Source: Niveispirillum fermenti (GTDB lineage: Bacteria; Pseudomonadota; Alphaproteobacteria; Azospirillales; Azospirillaceae). Taken from it: DNA of 64,000 bases. This document shows, piece after piece, positions 55,326 through 64,000 of the stretch (the first letter of the stretch is position 1; every line of letters begins with the position of its first letter). The DNA lies in the NCBI RefSeq assembly GCF_048066175.1, contig NZ_JBLTXA010000003.1, positions 124,001 to 188,000 on the forward strand, written 5' to 3'. The notes under the pieces were generated by a model. The model saw only the letters and a program-made list of their open reading frames with translations. It had not been told where the DNA came from and made no database searches. A program made the translations under genes and the position numbers.

Positions 55326-58300
55326 ATGCCGCGCATTCAAGCCCTGCTGCTCGCCACGGCTATTCTCCTGGCGCCCGCTGCCCTTGCCCAGGGAGGTCAG
55401 CGCCCGCCGCCGCCGCCCGCCGCCGCGCCGGCCGCGGACCCGGAGTCGCGCCCCTTCGAACTGATGGGGGTGGAGGTGGCGGCCGAGCGTGACCAGCCGC
55501 AGGCCTGTTTCGCCTTCACACGGGCATTGCCGCGCCAGCGGGGCCGAACGAACGAATTGTCGCGCTTCGTCTCCGTCGATCCGGGACAGGGCGTCAACCT
55601 GACCACGCGCGATCAGACCCTGTGCCTGGACGGGCTGAAGCATGGCCAACGCTATGCCGTCACCATCAAGGCCGGATTGCCCGCCGCCGGCGCGCGGGAA
55701 AAGCTGGCCGACGCCGTTACCCGCGAACTGGCCGTGCCGGACCGGCGGCCCAGCCTGTCCTTCCGCGGACAGGGATACATCCTGCCGCGGGTCGGGGCGG
55801 ACGGGCTGCCGCTGCGCAGCGTCAACACCGACCGTGCCCGCCTGACCGTGCTGCGTGTCAATGACCGCGCGCTGGTGGAACAGGTCTATTATGGCCGGTC
55901 CAACCAGACCATGACCGATTTCGAGATCGGCGATGTCCTGGACCAGAAGGGCGAGCGCGTCTGGAAGGGCGAGATGGCCATCGGCGGCGCGCGCAACAAG
56001 AGCGTGTTGACGCCGTTTCCCATCGATGCCGTGCTGGGGGCGCTGACGCCGGGCGTGTATGTCGCCGTGGCAGAGGATGCGGCCCTGTCCTTTGTGGCGT
56101 GGGACAAGCGCACGACGCAATGGTTCGTGGTTTCCGATCTGGGATTGACCAGTTTCAAGGCCGGCAACGGGCTTTATGTCTTCGCCCGCAGCCTGGCCAC
56201 GGCAAAGCCGCTGGCCGGGGTGGAACTGCGGCTGGTGGCGCGCGACAAGCGCGAACTGGGCCGTGCTGTGACGGGGGCCGACGGCATGGCCCGGTTCAAC
56301 GCCGCCCAGATCGGCGGCGTGAACGAGGCGGCGCCACAGGCGCTGTTCGCGTCCAGCTCCGATGGCGGTTTCTCGCTGCTGGATTTCGGCGTGCCGGCCG
56401 TGGAATTGCTGGGGGGAAGCGGCGGCCGTGCCGTGTCGGGGCCGGCCGACGCCTATCTTTTCACCGAGCGCGGCGCCTATCGTCCGGGCGATCCGGTATG
56501 GCTGACGGCATTGCTGCGCGATGCCGACGCCAATGCGCTGGCTGGCCAGAAGCTGACAATGCGCTTCGTCCGGCCCGACGGGCTGGAAGTGGAACGGCGC
56601 GTGGTGGAGGATGAGGGCGCTGGCGGCCATGTGCTGCGCTTCGAGCTTCCCGCCAATGCACCGTCGGGTCGCTGGACGGCAACCGCGCATCTGGACCCGT
56701 CCGGCCCCGCAATCGGCGAGACGCGCTTCAATGTCGGGGAGGTCGCGCCCGCCCGCATCGCCTTCGACCTGTTGGCCGACCGGCCCCGCATCGGGGCCGA
56801 CGGGAAGGTCAATCTGTCCGTGGCGGCCCGTTACCTGAACGGGTCGGCGGCTGGTCTGCTGCCGGGTGAGATGACCGTGACGCTGCGGTCGACGGACAAG
56901 GTCTGGCCGGGGCTGGAAGGGTATCAGTTCGGGCTGGCCCAGCAGGTGCCGTCGCCGGAAAGGCGGCCGCTGCCCGGCTTCACGACCGGCGACGATGGTG
57001 CGGCGCAATTGTCGCTTGATGTGGGGCGTCTGCCGGATACGACCCGGCGGCTGGAAGCCGTGCTGCGTGCCACGTTGCATGATGTCGGCGGCCGTTCGGT
57101 GGATCGCGAGCTGGTCCTGCCCGTCGGTCATCGCCCTGTCTTTCTGGGTTTGAAGCCCAATTTCAGCGGCGATGCCGTGCCGGAGGGGGCGACGGTGGCC
57201 GTGGATGTCGTGGCCGCCGCGGCCGATGGCCGCCGTATCGCGCGCAACGGCCTCTCCTGGGACCTTTTCGAGGAAGAGTTCGATTACGAGTGGTACGCCG
57301 CCGATGGCCGCTGGGAATACCGCACCACGGTCAAGGACCGGCGGCTGACCGGCGGCAGCATTGACGTTGCCGCCGATCAGCCCAGCGTCATCGAGGAGCA
57401 GGTTCGCGCCGGCCGCTACCGGCTGGAGGTTTTCGACCCGGCATCCGGCACGGCCAGTTCCATCCGCTTTTCCGCCGGCTGGTGGGTGAGTGCCAAGCTG
57501 GGTGACGCGCCCGACATCGTCGAGGTCAAGGTGCAGGAGCCGCTGCACCGGCCGGGCGACAAGGTGCGGGTCTTCGTGCGGCCGCCCTATGCCGGCACGG
57601 TGGCCGTCACCCTGGCGGATCGCGCCATTCGCCAGACCGTGGTCAGCGAGATCGGGACCGAGGGCGCCTTCGTGGAACTGTCCCTGCCGGGCGATGTGAC
57701 GGCCGGTGCCCATGTGCTGGCCACGGCCTTCGCCCCGGCCAATCCCGGCAACCGCACGCCCCCGCGCCGCGCGCTGGGGTCCGGCTGGGTCGCCATCGAT
57801 CCCGCCGACCGGTCGCTGACCGTGACGGTGGAAGCGCCGGAGGCCGCGCATCCCCGCGGTCCCGTGACCCTGCCCGTCACCGTGACGGGCTTGGAACCGG
57901 GCGGCACCGTCAATCTGGTCCTGACCGCTGTGGATGAAGGTGTGGCCCGCCTGCCCGAAACGCGCAAGGTCGATCCCGTCGGCTGGTATCTGGGCAAGCG
58001 GCGGCTGGCGGTGGAACTGCGCGATGTCTATGGGCGGCTGGTCAGCCCGACGGAGCCGCCAGCCGCAGCCGCAGCCGGCGACAATGGCGAGGCGGCACGC
58101 AGCCGTGTCACCACGGCCCCGCGCTCCGGTCCCGTCACGGCGCTGCATTCGGGCGTCGTCACGGTTGGCCCGGATGGCAAGGCCGTCGTGACCCTGGACC
58201 TGCCCGACGCCACGGGCCGGCTGGACCTGACGGTGGTGGCCTGGAGCGGGGCCAAGGTCGGCAGGGGGACGGCCGTGCTGGATGTGCGTGACGACATCGC

Positions 58301-60272
58301 GGCGGACGTGAGCCTGCCGGGCTTCCTGGCGCCGGGCGACCGGGCGCGCATCGCCCTGACGCTGGAGAACCTGTCCGGTCCGCGCGGCGCCTACAAGGTG
58401 TCGTTCACGGCGGAAGGCCCGGTGAAGCTGGAAGGCGGGCAGGAGGAGACGCGCTTCTCCTCTCTGGCACGCGGGCGCAAGGTGGTGCTGAACCGCCTGC
58501 TGGTGGGCGGTGATCCTGGCTACGGCGTGCTGGTCGTGCATGTCACGGGACCGCAGGGCTACAGCCTCACCCGGCGGTTCCCCGTCAATATCCGCCCCGC
58601 CCACCCGTTGGCGGTGACCCAGGTGCGGGGTGAACTGGCCGCCGGCCAGACGGTGGCCCTGACCCCGCCGCAGCATGAGGCGCCGGTGGCGGGGGCGACG
58701 ACGCGCCTGGCCATGGTGTCGGCACCGCCGCCGCTGGACGCGCTGACGCATCTGCTGCTGATCGACAGCCGGCCGTTCGGATCGGCCGACCAGTTGGCCG
58801 CCCGCCTGTTGCCCCTGCCGGGGGCCAATGCCTGGCTGAAGGCGCTGGACCTGCCCGCCGACGAACGGCTGTCCGCCAAGGCAGAGGATCTGGTGGAACG
58901 GCTGATCAGCCGCCAGCGGGCCGATGGTGCCTTTTCGCTCTGGGCGCATGACGGGCCGGCCGATCCGTGGCTGACGGCCTTCGCGCTCGACGTGCTGACC
59001 CGCTCACGCGAGGCCGGGTTCACCGTGCCCGAGGACGGCTATCGCCGGGGGCTGGATTATCTGGTCCGTTCCATCGGCAACCGCTGGATCGAGGATGCGG
59101 AACTGCCGGCCCGCGCCTACGCGCTCTATGTCGCGGCCCGGGCCCGGGCCATCGACGCCGCACCTATCCGTTTCTTCCAGGAAACCTTCATGGCCCGTGT
59201 GCCCACACGGCTGGCCCGCGCTCAGGTCGCCGCGGCCTTCGCCATCCTTGGTGAAGGGCAACGCGCGGCCGACCTGCTGGCACGGCTGGACGATCCGCTG
59301 CCCGTGGCGGTGGGCATCCGTGATTTCGGCTCCCCCTTGCGCGACCGGGCGGCCACCTTGTCGCTGCTGATCGCCGCCAATGCCGATCCTGCCCGCATCA
59401 ATGCGGAGACGGCGACGTTGTCGGAGATGCTGCGCGATCCGTCGCTGGTGGCCACGCAGGAACGGGCCTGGCTGCTGCTGGCGGCGCAGTCGCTGGCCCG
59501 AGTCACGCCGCCATTGTCCCTGACCGTGGATGGCCAGCCCGCGACGGGGGATGGCCCGTTGCTGCGGCCGCTTGCTGCCGACGGTCCGGGCCTGTCGGTG
59601 CGCAATGACGGCGATCAGCCGCTGCGGACCCTGACCATGTCGGCCGGCATCCTGTCGACGCCGGACAAGGCTGATGCCGCAGGCCTGGGCTTGACCCGGC
59701 AGATCATGGACAGCCGCGGCCGGCCCGCCAACCTGTCGCGGGTGCGCACCGGCGATCTGCTGGTCGTGGTGCTGGAAGGCCGGGCCGAACAGCCGCTGAC
59801 CGGGCCGTTGCTGCTGCTGGACCCGTTGCCGGCGGGTCTGGTCGTCGAAAATGTGCGCCTGGCCGGCAGTGCCCAGTTGGGCAACCTTTCCTGGCTGGGT
59901 ACCCTGTCGGAAGCGGCACTGGTGGAATTCCGCGACGACCGGTTCGTGGCGGCGCTGGACGGCATGCCCGATGGCGGCAGTTTCCGGCTTGTCTATCTGG
60001 CCCGCGCCGTGACGGCTGGCACCTTCGCGCTGCCATCGGCCCGGCTGGATGACCTGATCGACGGCACCCGCTTCGCGCGCACCGCGGCGGGTACCCTGAC
60101 CGTGCTGCCACCCGCCCCCCCGCCGGCGCCGGCCCCCCAGCCGGTTCCCGCCCCCACGCCGGCGCCTGCACCGGCGCCCATTTCGGCGCCCCCCTCGGCC
60201 CCGACGACCGGTCCGGTGCAACCGGCGCTGGACGTTCCCGCCCCGCCGCCATCGGCCGCGCCGTCCCCCTGA
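55326..60272 (+). CDS. Bacterial alpha-2-macroglobulin lacking the thioester cysteine
   Basis: A 1648-aa secreted protein. RIQALLLATAILLAPAALAQ is a signal peptide with no lipobox Cys, so the protein is probably soluble in the periplasm. MG-type beta domains follow (AYLFTERGAYRPGDPVWLTALLRDADANAL is the typical start of the bait-side region, in two blocks). The A2M core reads VLTAVDEGVARL, then DATGRLDLTVVAWSGAKVGRG. At residues 1153-1156 the thioester motif CxEQ is SADQ within RPFGSADQLAARLLPL, so no thioester can form. The terpenoid-toroid helices and receptor-like C-domain follow. The last 50 residues are a Pro/Ala-rich tail. Family members trap proteases. The usual pbpC partner is not adjacent. 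Confidence 0.9.
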   Translation: MPRIQALLLATAILLAPAALAQGGQRPPPPPAAAPAADPESRPFELMGVEVAAERDQPQACFAFTRALPRQRGRTNELSRFVSVDPGQGVNLTTRDQTLCLDGLKHGQRYAVTIKAGLPAAGAREKLADAVTRELAVPDRRPSLSFRGQGYILPRVGADGLPLRSVNTDRARLTVLRVNDRALVEQVYYGRSNQTMTDFEIGDVLDQKGERVWKGEMAIGGARNKSVLTPFPIDAVLGALTPGVYVAVAEDAALSFVAWDKRTTQWFVVSDLGLTSFKAGNGLYVFARSLATAKPLAGVELRLVARDKRELGRAVTGADGMARFNAAQIGGVNEAAPQALFASSSDGGFSLLDFGVPAVELLGGSGGRAVSGPADAYLFTERGAYRPGDPVWLTALLRDADANALAGQKLTMRFVRPDGLEVERRVVEDEGAGGHVLRFELPANAPSGRWTATAHLDPSGPAIGETRFNVGEVAPARIAFDLLADRPRIGADGKVNLSVAARYLNGSAAGLLPGEMTVTLRSTDKVWPGLEGYQFGLAQQVPSPERRPLPGFTTGDDGAAQLSLDVGRLPDTTRRLEAVLRATLHDVGGRSVDRELVLPVGHRPVFLGLKPNFSGDAVPEGATVAVDVVAAAADGRRIARNGLSWDLFEEEFDYEWYAADGRWEYRTTVKDRRLTGGSIDVAADQPSVIEEQVRAGRYRLEVFDPASGTASSIRFSAGWWVSAKLGDAPDIVEVKVQEPLHRPGDKVRVFVRPPYAGTVAVTLADRAIRQTVVSEIGTEGAFVELSLPGDVTAGAHVLATAFAPANPGNRTPPRRALGSGWVAIDPADRSLTVTVEAPEAAHPRGPVTLPVTVTGLEPGGTVNLVLTAVDEGVARLPETRKVDPVGWYLGKRRLAVELRDVYGRLVSPTEPPAAAAAGDNGEAARSRVTTAPRSGPVTALHSGVVTVGPDGKAVVTLDLPDATGRLDLTVVAWSGAKVGRGTAVLDVRDDIAADVSLPGFLAPGDRARIALTLENLSGPRGAYKVSFTAEGPVKLEGGQEETRFSSLARGRKVVLNRLLVGGDPGYGVLVVHVTGPQGYSLTRRFPVNIRPAHPLAVTQVRGELAAGQTVALTPPQHEAPVAGATTRLAMVSAPPPLDALTHLLLIDSRPFGSADQLAARLLPLPGANAWLKALDLPADERLSAKAEDLVERLISRQRADGAFSLWAHDGPADPWLTAFALDVLTRSREAGFTVPEDGYRRGLDYLVRSIGNRWIEDAELPARAYALYVAARARAIDAAPIRFFQETFMARVPTRLARAQVAAAFAILGEGQRAADLLARLDDPLPVAVGIRDFGSPLRDRAATLSLLIAANADPARINAETATLSEMLRDPSLVATQERAWLLLAAQSLARVTPPLSLTVDGQPATGDGPLLRPLAADGPGLSVRNDGDQPLRTLTMSAGILSTPDKADAAGLGLTRQIMDSRGRPANLSRVRTGDLLVVVLEGRAEQPLTGPLLLLDPLPAGLVVENVRLAGSAQLGNLSWLGTLSEAALVEFRDDRFVAALDGMPDGGSFRLVYLARAVTAGTFALPSARLDDLIDGTRFARTAAGTLTVLPPAPPPAPAPQPVPAPTPAPAPAPISAPPSAPTTGPVQPALDVPAPPPSAAPSP

Positions 60273-60284
60273 TCAGGAACGACA

Positions 60285-60328
60285 AAGCCGCCGCCATGCG
60301 CTCCCCTGGGGGGCAATGGCGGCGGCTT
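60285..60328. terminator. Hairpin between convergent A2M and trpB
   Basis: AAGCCGCCGCCAT (60285-60297) pairs perfectly with ATGGCGGCGGCTT (60316-60328). It begins 12 bp after the A2M stop codon. The minus-strand side ends in TTTGT, the plus side has only scattered T. Likely the A2M terminator. Confidence 0.6.
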
Positions 60329-60354
60329 CGCAGGTATTGCCGATCTTTCCCGTG

Positions 60355-60419
60355 GTGCCCCGGACAAAGGCGTGCCCCGGACAAAGGCGTGCCCTGGTCA
60401 AGGCATGCTCCGGACAAGC
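60355..60419. repeat. 17-bp tandem repeat, four units, just after trpB
   Basis: GTGCCCCGGACAAAGGC occurs twice perfectly (60355-60371, 60372-60388). Two degenerate units follow (60389-60404, 60405-60419). The array ends 2 bp from the trpB stop codon. Confidence 0.85.
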
Positions 60420-60421
60420 GA

Positions 60422-61639
60422 TCAGAGTGCCACGCCCAGCTCGTTGCCGATGGTGAAGATGTCCTTGTCACCGCGACCCGACAGGTTCACGACCAGGAGC
60501 GTGTCCCTGGGCAGCGTCGGGGCCAGCTTGGCGACCACGGCCAAGGCGTGGCTGGGCTCCAGGGCGGGCAGGATGCCCTCCAGGCGGGCCAGCAGTTGGA
60601 AGGCGTCCAGCGCCTCCTTGTCCGTGGCGCTGACATATTCGACGCGGCCCACCTCGTGCAGCCAGGCATGTTCCGGGCCGATGCCCGGATAGTCCAGCCC
60701 GGCGGAGATGGAATGGCCTTCCAGGATCTGGCCGTCTTCATCCTGCAGAAGATAGGTGCGGTTGCCATGCAGCACGCCGGGGCGCCCACCGGCCAGACTG
60801 GCGGCATGGCCGTTGGGCGTGTCCAACCCGTGGCCGCCGGCCTCCACGGCGACCATGCGCACCGACGGGTCGTCCAGGAACGGGTGGAACAGGCCCATGG
60901 CATTGGACCCGCCGCCGATGCAGGCGACCAGCAGATCGGGCAGGCGGCCTTCCATCTCCATCATCTGCTGGCGCGTTTCCTCGCCGATAATGTTCTGGAA
61001 GTCGCGCACCATGGCCGGATAGGGATGGGGGCCGGCGACGGTGCCGATGATGTAGAAGGTATCCTCCACATTCGTCACCCAGTCGCGCAGCGCATCGTTC
61101 ATCGCGTCCTTCAGCGTCGCGGCACCGCTGGTCACGGCCTTCACCTCCGCCCCCAGCAGCTTCATCCGGAACACGTTGGGCGCCTGGCGCGCGATGTCGG
61201 TGGCGCCCATGTAGATCGTGCAGGGCAGGCCCATCAGGGCGCAGACCGTGGCTGTGGCCACGCCGTGCTGTCCGGCACCCGTTTCCGCGATGATCCGCTT
61301 CTTGCCCATGCGCTTGGCCAGCAGGATCTGGCCCATGCAATTGTTGATCTTGTGCGCGCCGGTATGGTTCAGCTCCTCGCGCTTCAGATAGATCCGCGCG
61401 CCGCCGAAATGGCTGGTCAGCCGCTCGGCGAGGTAGAGCGGGCTGGGCCGGCCCACATACTGCTTCAGATAGCCTGCCAGTTCGGCGTGGAAGGCCGGAT
61501 CGGCCTTCGCCTCCTCATAGGCCTTTTCCAGGTCCAGGATCAGCGGCATCAGCGTTTCGGCCACGAAACGGCCCCCGAATATGCCGAAATGCCCGTGCTC
61601 GTCGGGGCCGTTGCGGTAGCTGTTCAAGGGCTTGTTCAT
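60422..61639 (-). CDS. trpB: Tryptophan synthase beta subunit, not followed by trpA
   Basis: A 405-aa PLP enzyme that joins indole with serine to make tryptophan. FGIFGGRFVAETLMPLI opens it. LKREELNHTGAHKINN holds the cofactor Lys (K97), ETGAGQHGVATATVCAL follows, and ACIGGGSNAMGLFHPF binds the PLP phosphate. SAGLDYPGIGPEHAWL and the C-terminal SGRGDKD complete the family. In most bacteria trpA follows directly and trpF precedes; here the convergent A2M gene lies downstream and an unrelated hydrolase gene upstream, so trpA must be elsewhere. Confidence 0.96.
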   Translation of the reverse strand: MNKPLNSYRNGPDEHGHFGIFGGRFVAETLMPLILDLEKAYEEAKADPAFHAELAGYLKQYVGRPSPLYLAERLTSHFGGARIYLKREELNHTGAHKINNCMGQILLAKRMGKKRIIAETGAGQHGVATATVCALMGLPCTIYMGATDIARQAPNVFRMKLLGAEVKAVTSGAATLKDAMNDALRDWVTNVEDTFYIIGTVAGPHPYPAMVRDFQNIIGEETRQQMMEMEGRLPDLLVACIGGGSNAMGLFHPFLDDPSVRMVAVEAGGHGLDTPNGHAASLAGGRPGVLHGNRTYLLQDEDGQILEGHSISAGLDYPGIGPEHAWLHEVGRVEYVSATDKEALDAFQLLARLEGILPALEPSHALAVVAKLAPTLPRDTLLVVNLSGRGDKDIFTIGNELGVAL

Positions 61640-61772
61640 CGGATGACCATCATGCTGGCGCGAATGTGACAGGCAAACTAGACCGCCGGCCCGGGATTTC
61701 CAAGTCCGCACGGGTCTGTATTGCATCATGGCGCGGCGGCGATTTCGCGGGCAATGAAATGTCCGCTTCGCA

Positions 61773-62918
61773 TCAGGCCGTCAGCAGGGGACCGCTGGTC
61801 ACCAGCACTTCCCGGCCCGCGATGGACAGGAGGATGTCGCCGGGGCAGGCATAGCGGTTTCGCGACCGGGCCCAGACGGGGCCGTCGCTGGCGGCATGAC
61901 AGGCGTGGCGGGTGCCCGTCATCGGGTCCAGCACGCAGGCGACATGCTGTCCGGCCTGTACCTGCTCACCCAGCATGGCATGGTACAGCACCACGCCACC
62001 GGCCGGCGCGCGCACCCTGTCCACGGCGGCCAGCGGCGTGGCGATGTCGGCGGCAATGGCCATGGCGGGTGCGGGCACGTCCAGGATGCCGCGCCAGCCC
62101 AGGTGATCGATCAGGGCATCGGCATCCCGCCGCGCCATCGTCTCGTCGACATCATGCTGGCCGCGCAGTTCCACGGTCACCGAAATGCAGCCCACGGGAA
62201 TGGGGGTGGCGGGGCCGCCATGCCCGCGGCGCAGGCTGTCCCACGGGGTGGAACACACCTCGTCGAAGGGGTTGCCGCCCGATGTCTCGGCCAGCAGCGC
62301 CACCCCGCAATCCAGGCGGGCCGCCAGATCGTCCACACCCAGCGGCCAGCAGCAGGGGGTGGTGTACAGATGCATCAGCGCCTCGCTGTCGCAATGCAGA
62401 TCCAGCACAAGATCGGCATCCACGGCATGCGACAGCAGCAGTTTGCGCAGCGCCTCGGTCTCCGTCCGGGTCCGGATTTCGCCGGCCGCCTGTGAAAGGG
62501 CTGCCTGCAGAAGGCGCCGGTTGGCCTCGGGGTCTGCCGACAGCGGTCCCAGCGTTCCGGCCGCCAGCCGTGCCGACACCGGATCGGACAGGTCGGCGAA
62601 GGCGCGGTTGAAATTGACCCCGCCGGCCAGGTCGAATCGGCCCATATGACCGCCCATGATGATCTGGTCCAGCCCGATCGGGTTGGCCATGGGGATCAGC
62701 ACGACATGGCCCGCCACCTTGCCCTGCCCGTCCAGTGCGGCCAGCCGGTCGATCAGGTGGCGGGCAACCAGCATGCCGGGCAATTCATCAGCATGCAGGC
62801 CGGCCTGGATATAGGCCTTGGGCCGGGCGCCCGGCTGCCCGAACTGGTGGATGGTCAGCTGCCGGCTGGTGCCCGGCCGGCCGTGCGGCAGTGCGATGGT
62901 GTCGATCTGGTGCGTCAT
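61773..62918 (-). CDS. Succinylglutamate desuccinylase/aspartoacylase family zinc hydrolase
   Basis: A 381-aa member of the M14-like AstE/AspA family of zinc amidohydrolases. KAYIQAGLHADELPGMLVARHL holds the HxxE zinc motif in two parts, and VLDLHCDSEALMHLY the third ligand His. VELRGQHDVDE carries the catalytic Glu region. A C-terminal barrel-like domain (APAGGVVLYHAMLGEQVQAGQHVACVLDP, split) resembles biotinyl-lipoyl hybrid folds. These enzymes deacylate N-acyl amino acids or related amides; the exact substrate is not clear. It stands alone, divergent from the O-antigen-ligase gene. Confidence 0.87.
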   Translation of the reverse strand: MTHQIDTIALPHGRPGTSRQLTIHQFGQPGARPKAYIQAGLHADELPGMLVARHLIDRLAALDGQGKVAGHVVLIPMANPIGLDQIIMGGHMGRFDLAGGVNFNRAFADLSDPVSARLAAGTLGPLSADPEANRRLLQAALSQAAGEIRTRTETEALRKLLLSHAVDADLVLDLHCDSEALMHLYTTPCCWPLGVDDLAARLDCGVALLAETSGGNPFDEVCSTPWDSLRRGHGGPATPIPVGCISVTVELRGQHDVDETMARRDADALIDHLGWRGILDVPAPAMAIAADIATPLAAVDRVRAPAGGVVLYHAMLGEQVQAGQHVACVLDPMTGTRHACHAASDGPVWARSRNRYACPGDILLSIAGREVLVTSGPLLTA

Positions 62919-62990
62919 GGCCAGGGATTTGGACCCGGCACGGCATGCTTGTCCAGTCCCGATCCCATGGCACAATGGGTGTTGAGGAAG

Positions 62991-64000
62991 ATGGTTGCGG
63001 ATCGCGTGATGCGGGTAGGGTGGGCGGAAGATAGACGCTGGGTGGCGCTGGGGCTGGCCTTCATCGCCTATGGGCTGGGCAGCGCACCCGCCCCACCCGG
63101 CATCCGTTTGCAGGAACTGCTGGTTTTCGTCGGCATCGCGGTCTGTGCCGGCCTGGCTGTTCCCTGGCGCTTCCTGTCCGGCCTGGCCGTAGCACGGGGG
63201 CCGGCCGTGCTGGGGATCGGGTCCGCCATCATGGTCTGGCTGTTCTGGCAGGGGCTGGTTCGGGGCCTTTGGAACGGCTGGGGCCTGACAGACATGGTGC
63301 GCGACATCGTGCCCATGATGTTCCTGGCGCTGCCATTGCTGCTGGCCCCCGCGCTGGCGCATCTGCCCGACCGGTCGGCTGATCGGCTGGCCGATGCGGC
63401 GGCGATGGGCGGGGTGGCCCTGGCCATGCGCTGGTGGCTGGATGCCGGCATGGCCTTGTCCGCTGTCGGTTCCGCCCCCCTGGGCGAGGGGCGGGACTAT
63501 CTGTTGAACAGTGCGCTGATTCCCTTTGCCTCGGTCTGGCTGGGGCTGCGCGGGATGGACGGGCTGGCGATGGGGACGGGCTGGTTCAGGCGGGTGCCGG
63601 CCCTGCTGGCGCTGGCCGGTGCCGCCTGCTGTCTGCTGGCCCAGGCCGCCACCCTGCATCGCGCCGGGCTGGGCCTGTCGCTGCTGGCGCTGCTGGCGGG
63701 TCTGGCGCTGCCCCTGTGGCGGCTGGTGGTGCGGCGGCCCGTATGGCTGGTGCTGGGGCTGTTCCTGCTGGCCTTGTTCCTGTTGGTCATCCGTGAACCG
63801 CTGGCCGGCGTGGCGGGGTTGCTGGCGGACAAGACGCAGGCGGTGGGGCTCAACAACCGCGCCGATGAATTTCTGGCCGTCCTGGACCAGATGGGTCGCA
63901 GCCCGGTGGCCTTCCTGTTCGGCGACGGCTGGGGCGCGCTGGTGGCCAACCCGGCCGTTGGCTGGTGGCGGGTATCCTATACCCACAGCGCCGCCAGCTA
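62991..64000 (+). CDS. O-antigen ligase/polymerase-like membrane protein (partial, runs off the window)
   Basis: At least 336 residues, very hydrophobic, with about nine visible membrane helices: WVALGLAFIAYGLG, LLVFVGIAVCAGLAVPW, VLGIGSAIMVWLFWQGL, VPMMFLALPLLLAPALA, then several more. The pattern FLFGDGWGALVANPAVGWW followed by VSYTHSAAS resembles the periplasmic loop of the O-antigen ligase/polymerase (Wzy_C) family, where a YTH motif precedes the catalytic region. The start could be ATG 62991, directly after GAGGAAG, or ATG 63009. The frame remains open to the end of the window, so the C-terminus is missing. Confidence 0.72.
   Translation, partial: MVADRVMRVGWAEDRRWVALGLAFIAYGLGSAPAPPGIRLQELLVFVGIAVCAGLAVPWRFLSGLAVARGPAVLGIGSAIMVWLFWQGLVRGLWNGWGLTDMVRDIVPMMFLALPLLLAPALAHLPDRSADRLADAAAMGGVALAMRWWLDAGMALSAVGSAPLGEGRDYLLNSALIPFASVWLGLRGMDGLAMGTGWFRRVPALLALAGAACCLLAQAATLHRAGLGLSLLALLAGLALPLWRLVVRRPVWLVLGLFLLALFLLVIREPLAGVAGLLADKTQAVGLNNRADEFLAVLDQMGRSPVAFLFGDGWGALVANPAVGWWRVSYTHSAAS

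Noticed and set aside
55131..58949. A 1272-residue open frame on the minus strand opposite the A2M gene
   Set aside because: It is rich in His, Arg and Gln, has no recognisable domain or signal and is the antisense shadow of a well-supported gene in GC-rich codons.
60355..60419. Tandem array considered as a CRISPR or IS end
   Set aside because: No spacers, no terminal inverted repeats and no transposase nearby.
1..64000. Search by eye for tRNA or rRNA genes, integrases, transposases and phage genes
   Set aside because: None could be recognised in any gap or frame; the window appears to be core chromosome with only small repeats.

Overview
The window is a gene-dense, high-GC stretch of an alphaproteobacterial chromosome. 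The gene content (a mutY / DUF721 (DciA-like) pair, a dsbA-like / smc pair, secB, a glycine-riboswitch gcv operon, an HtrA protease) and the protein sequences fit a Rhodospirillales / Azospirillaceae-type organism. That placement is inferred from gene style, not from a database search. Nearly all of the window is core housekeeping sequence. I see no rRNA, tRNA, CRISPR array, transposase, integrase or prophage gene.

Layout. 1-5.2 kb: the 5' part of an ECF sigma factor, a zinc-uptake locus (znuCB divergent from znuA, with a Zur-like operator between), dapB and a first TerC-family membrane protein. 5.2-8.9 kb: a candidate small RNA, a small secreted protein, a histidine phosphatase, hemF, trmL, a small unknown gene and rpmB. 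9.0-12.9 kb: a co-directional run of yhhQ (queuosine-precursor transporter), a divergent tgt, a DgcZ-like diguanylate cyclase overlapping tgt by 4 bp, and a family-2 glycosyltransferase. 13.0-19.4 kb: a second TerC, a DUF1194 protein, mutY, a DciA-like gene, an aminotransferase, ispH and a lipoprotein. 19.4-24.3 kb: a tandem glycine riboswitch controlling gcvT-gcvH-gcvPA-gcvPB, with a large near-palindrome between gcvT and gcvH. 24.3-28.8 kb: a 600-bp repeat-rich intergenic region, two solute-binding proteins, a third TerC and a ModE-like regulator. 28.9-41.3 kb: a dsbA-like gene, smc, rlmN, a chemoreceptor, thpR, an aldo/keto reductase and polA. 41.7-53.5 kb: a PAS-PAS-GGDEF-EAL protein, secB, a ketopantoate reductase, an Mpo1-like protein divergent from a TetR regulator with a clear palindromic operator, an HtrA protease, a small lipoprotein, marC, secA, and a parvulin-type peptidyl-prolyl isomerase divergent from secA. 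53.6-64.0 kb: a polytopic membrane protein, a giant secreted alpha-2-macroglobulin that has lost its thioester cysteine, a trpB not followed by trpA, a zinc carboxypeptidase-fold (AstE/AspA) protein, and the start of an O-antigen-ligase-like protein that runs off the window.

Functional themes: metal homeostasis (ZnuABC with extreme His-rich segments, three TerC-family proteins), queuosine modification, c-di-GMP signalling (two enzymes), glycine catabolism, and envelope or secretion functions (SecA, SecB, PpiC, HtrA, A2M, O-antigen ligase).

The signals that ordinary annotation does not explain are: (1) a three-copy family of roughly 100-bp palindromic elements with a compensatory base-pair change; (2) a near-palindrome of about 114 nt between gcvT and gcvH; (3) the unusual recognition loop of the Tgt enzyme beside a queuosine-precursor transporter; (4) a DgcZ-like cyclase whose zinc-binding Cys is a Pro; (5) a thioester-less A2M; (6) a terminator-bearing small-RNA candidate upstream of terC; and (7) many short tandem duplications in intergenic regions.
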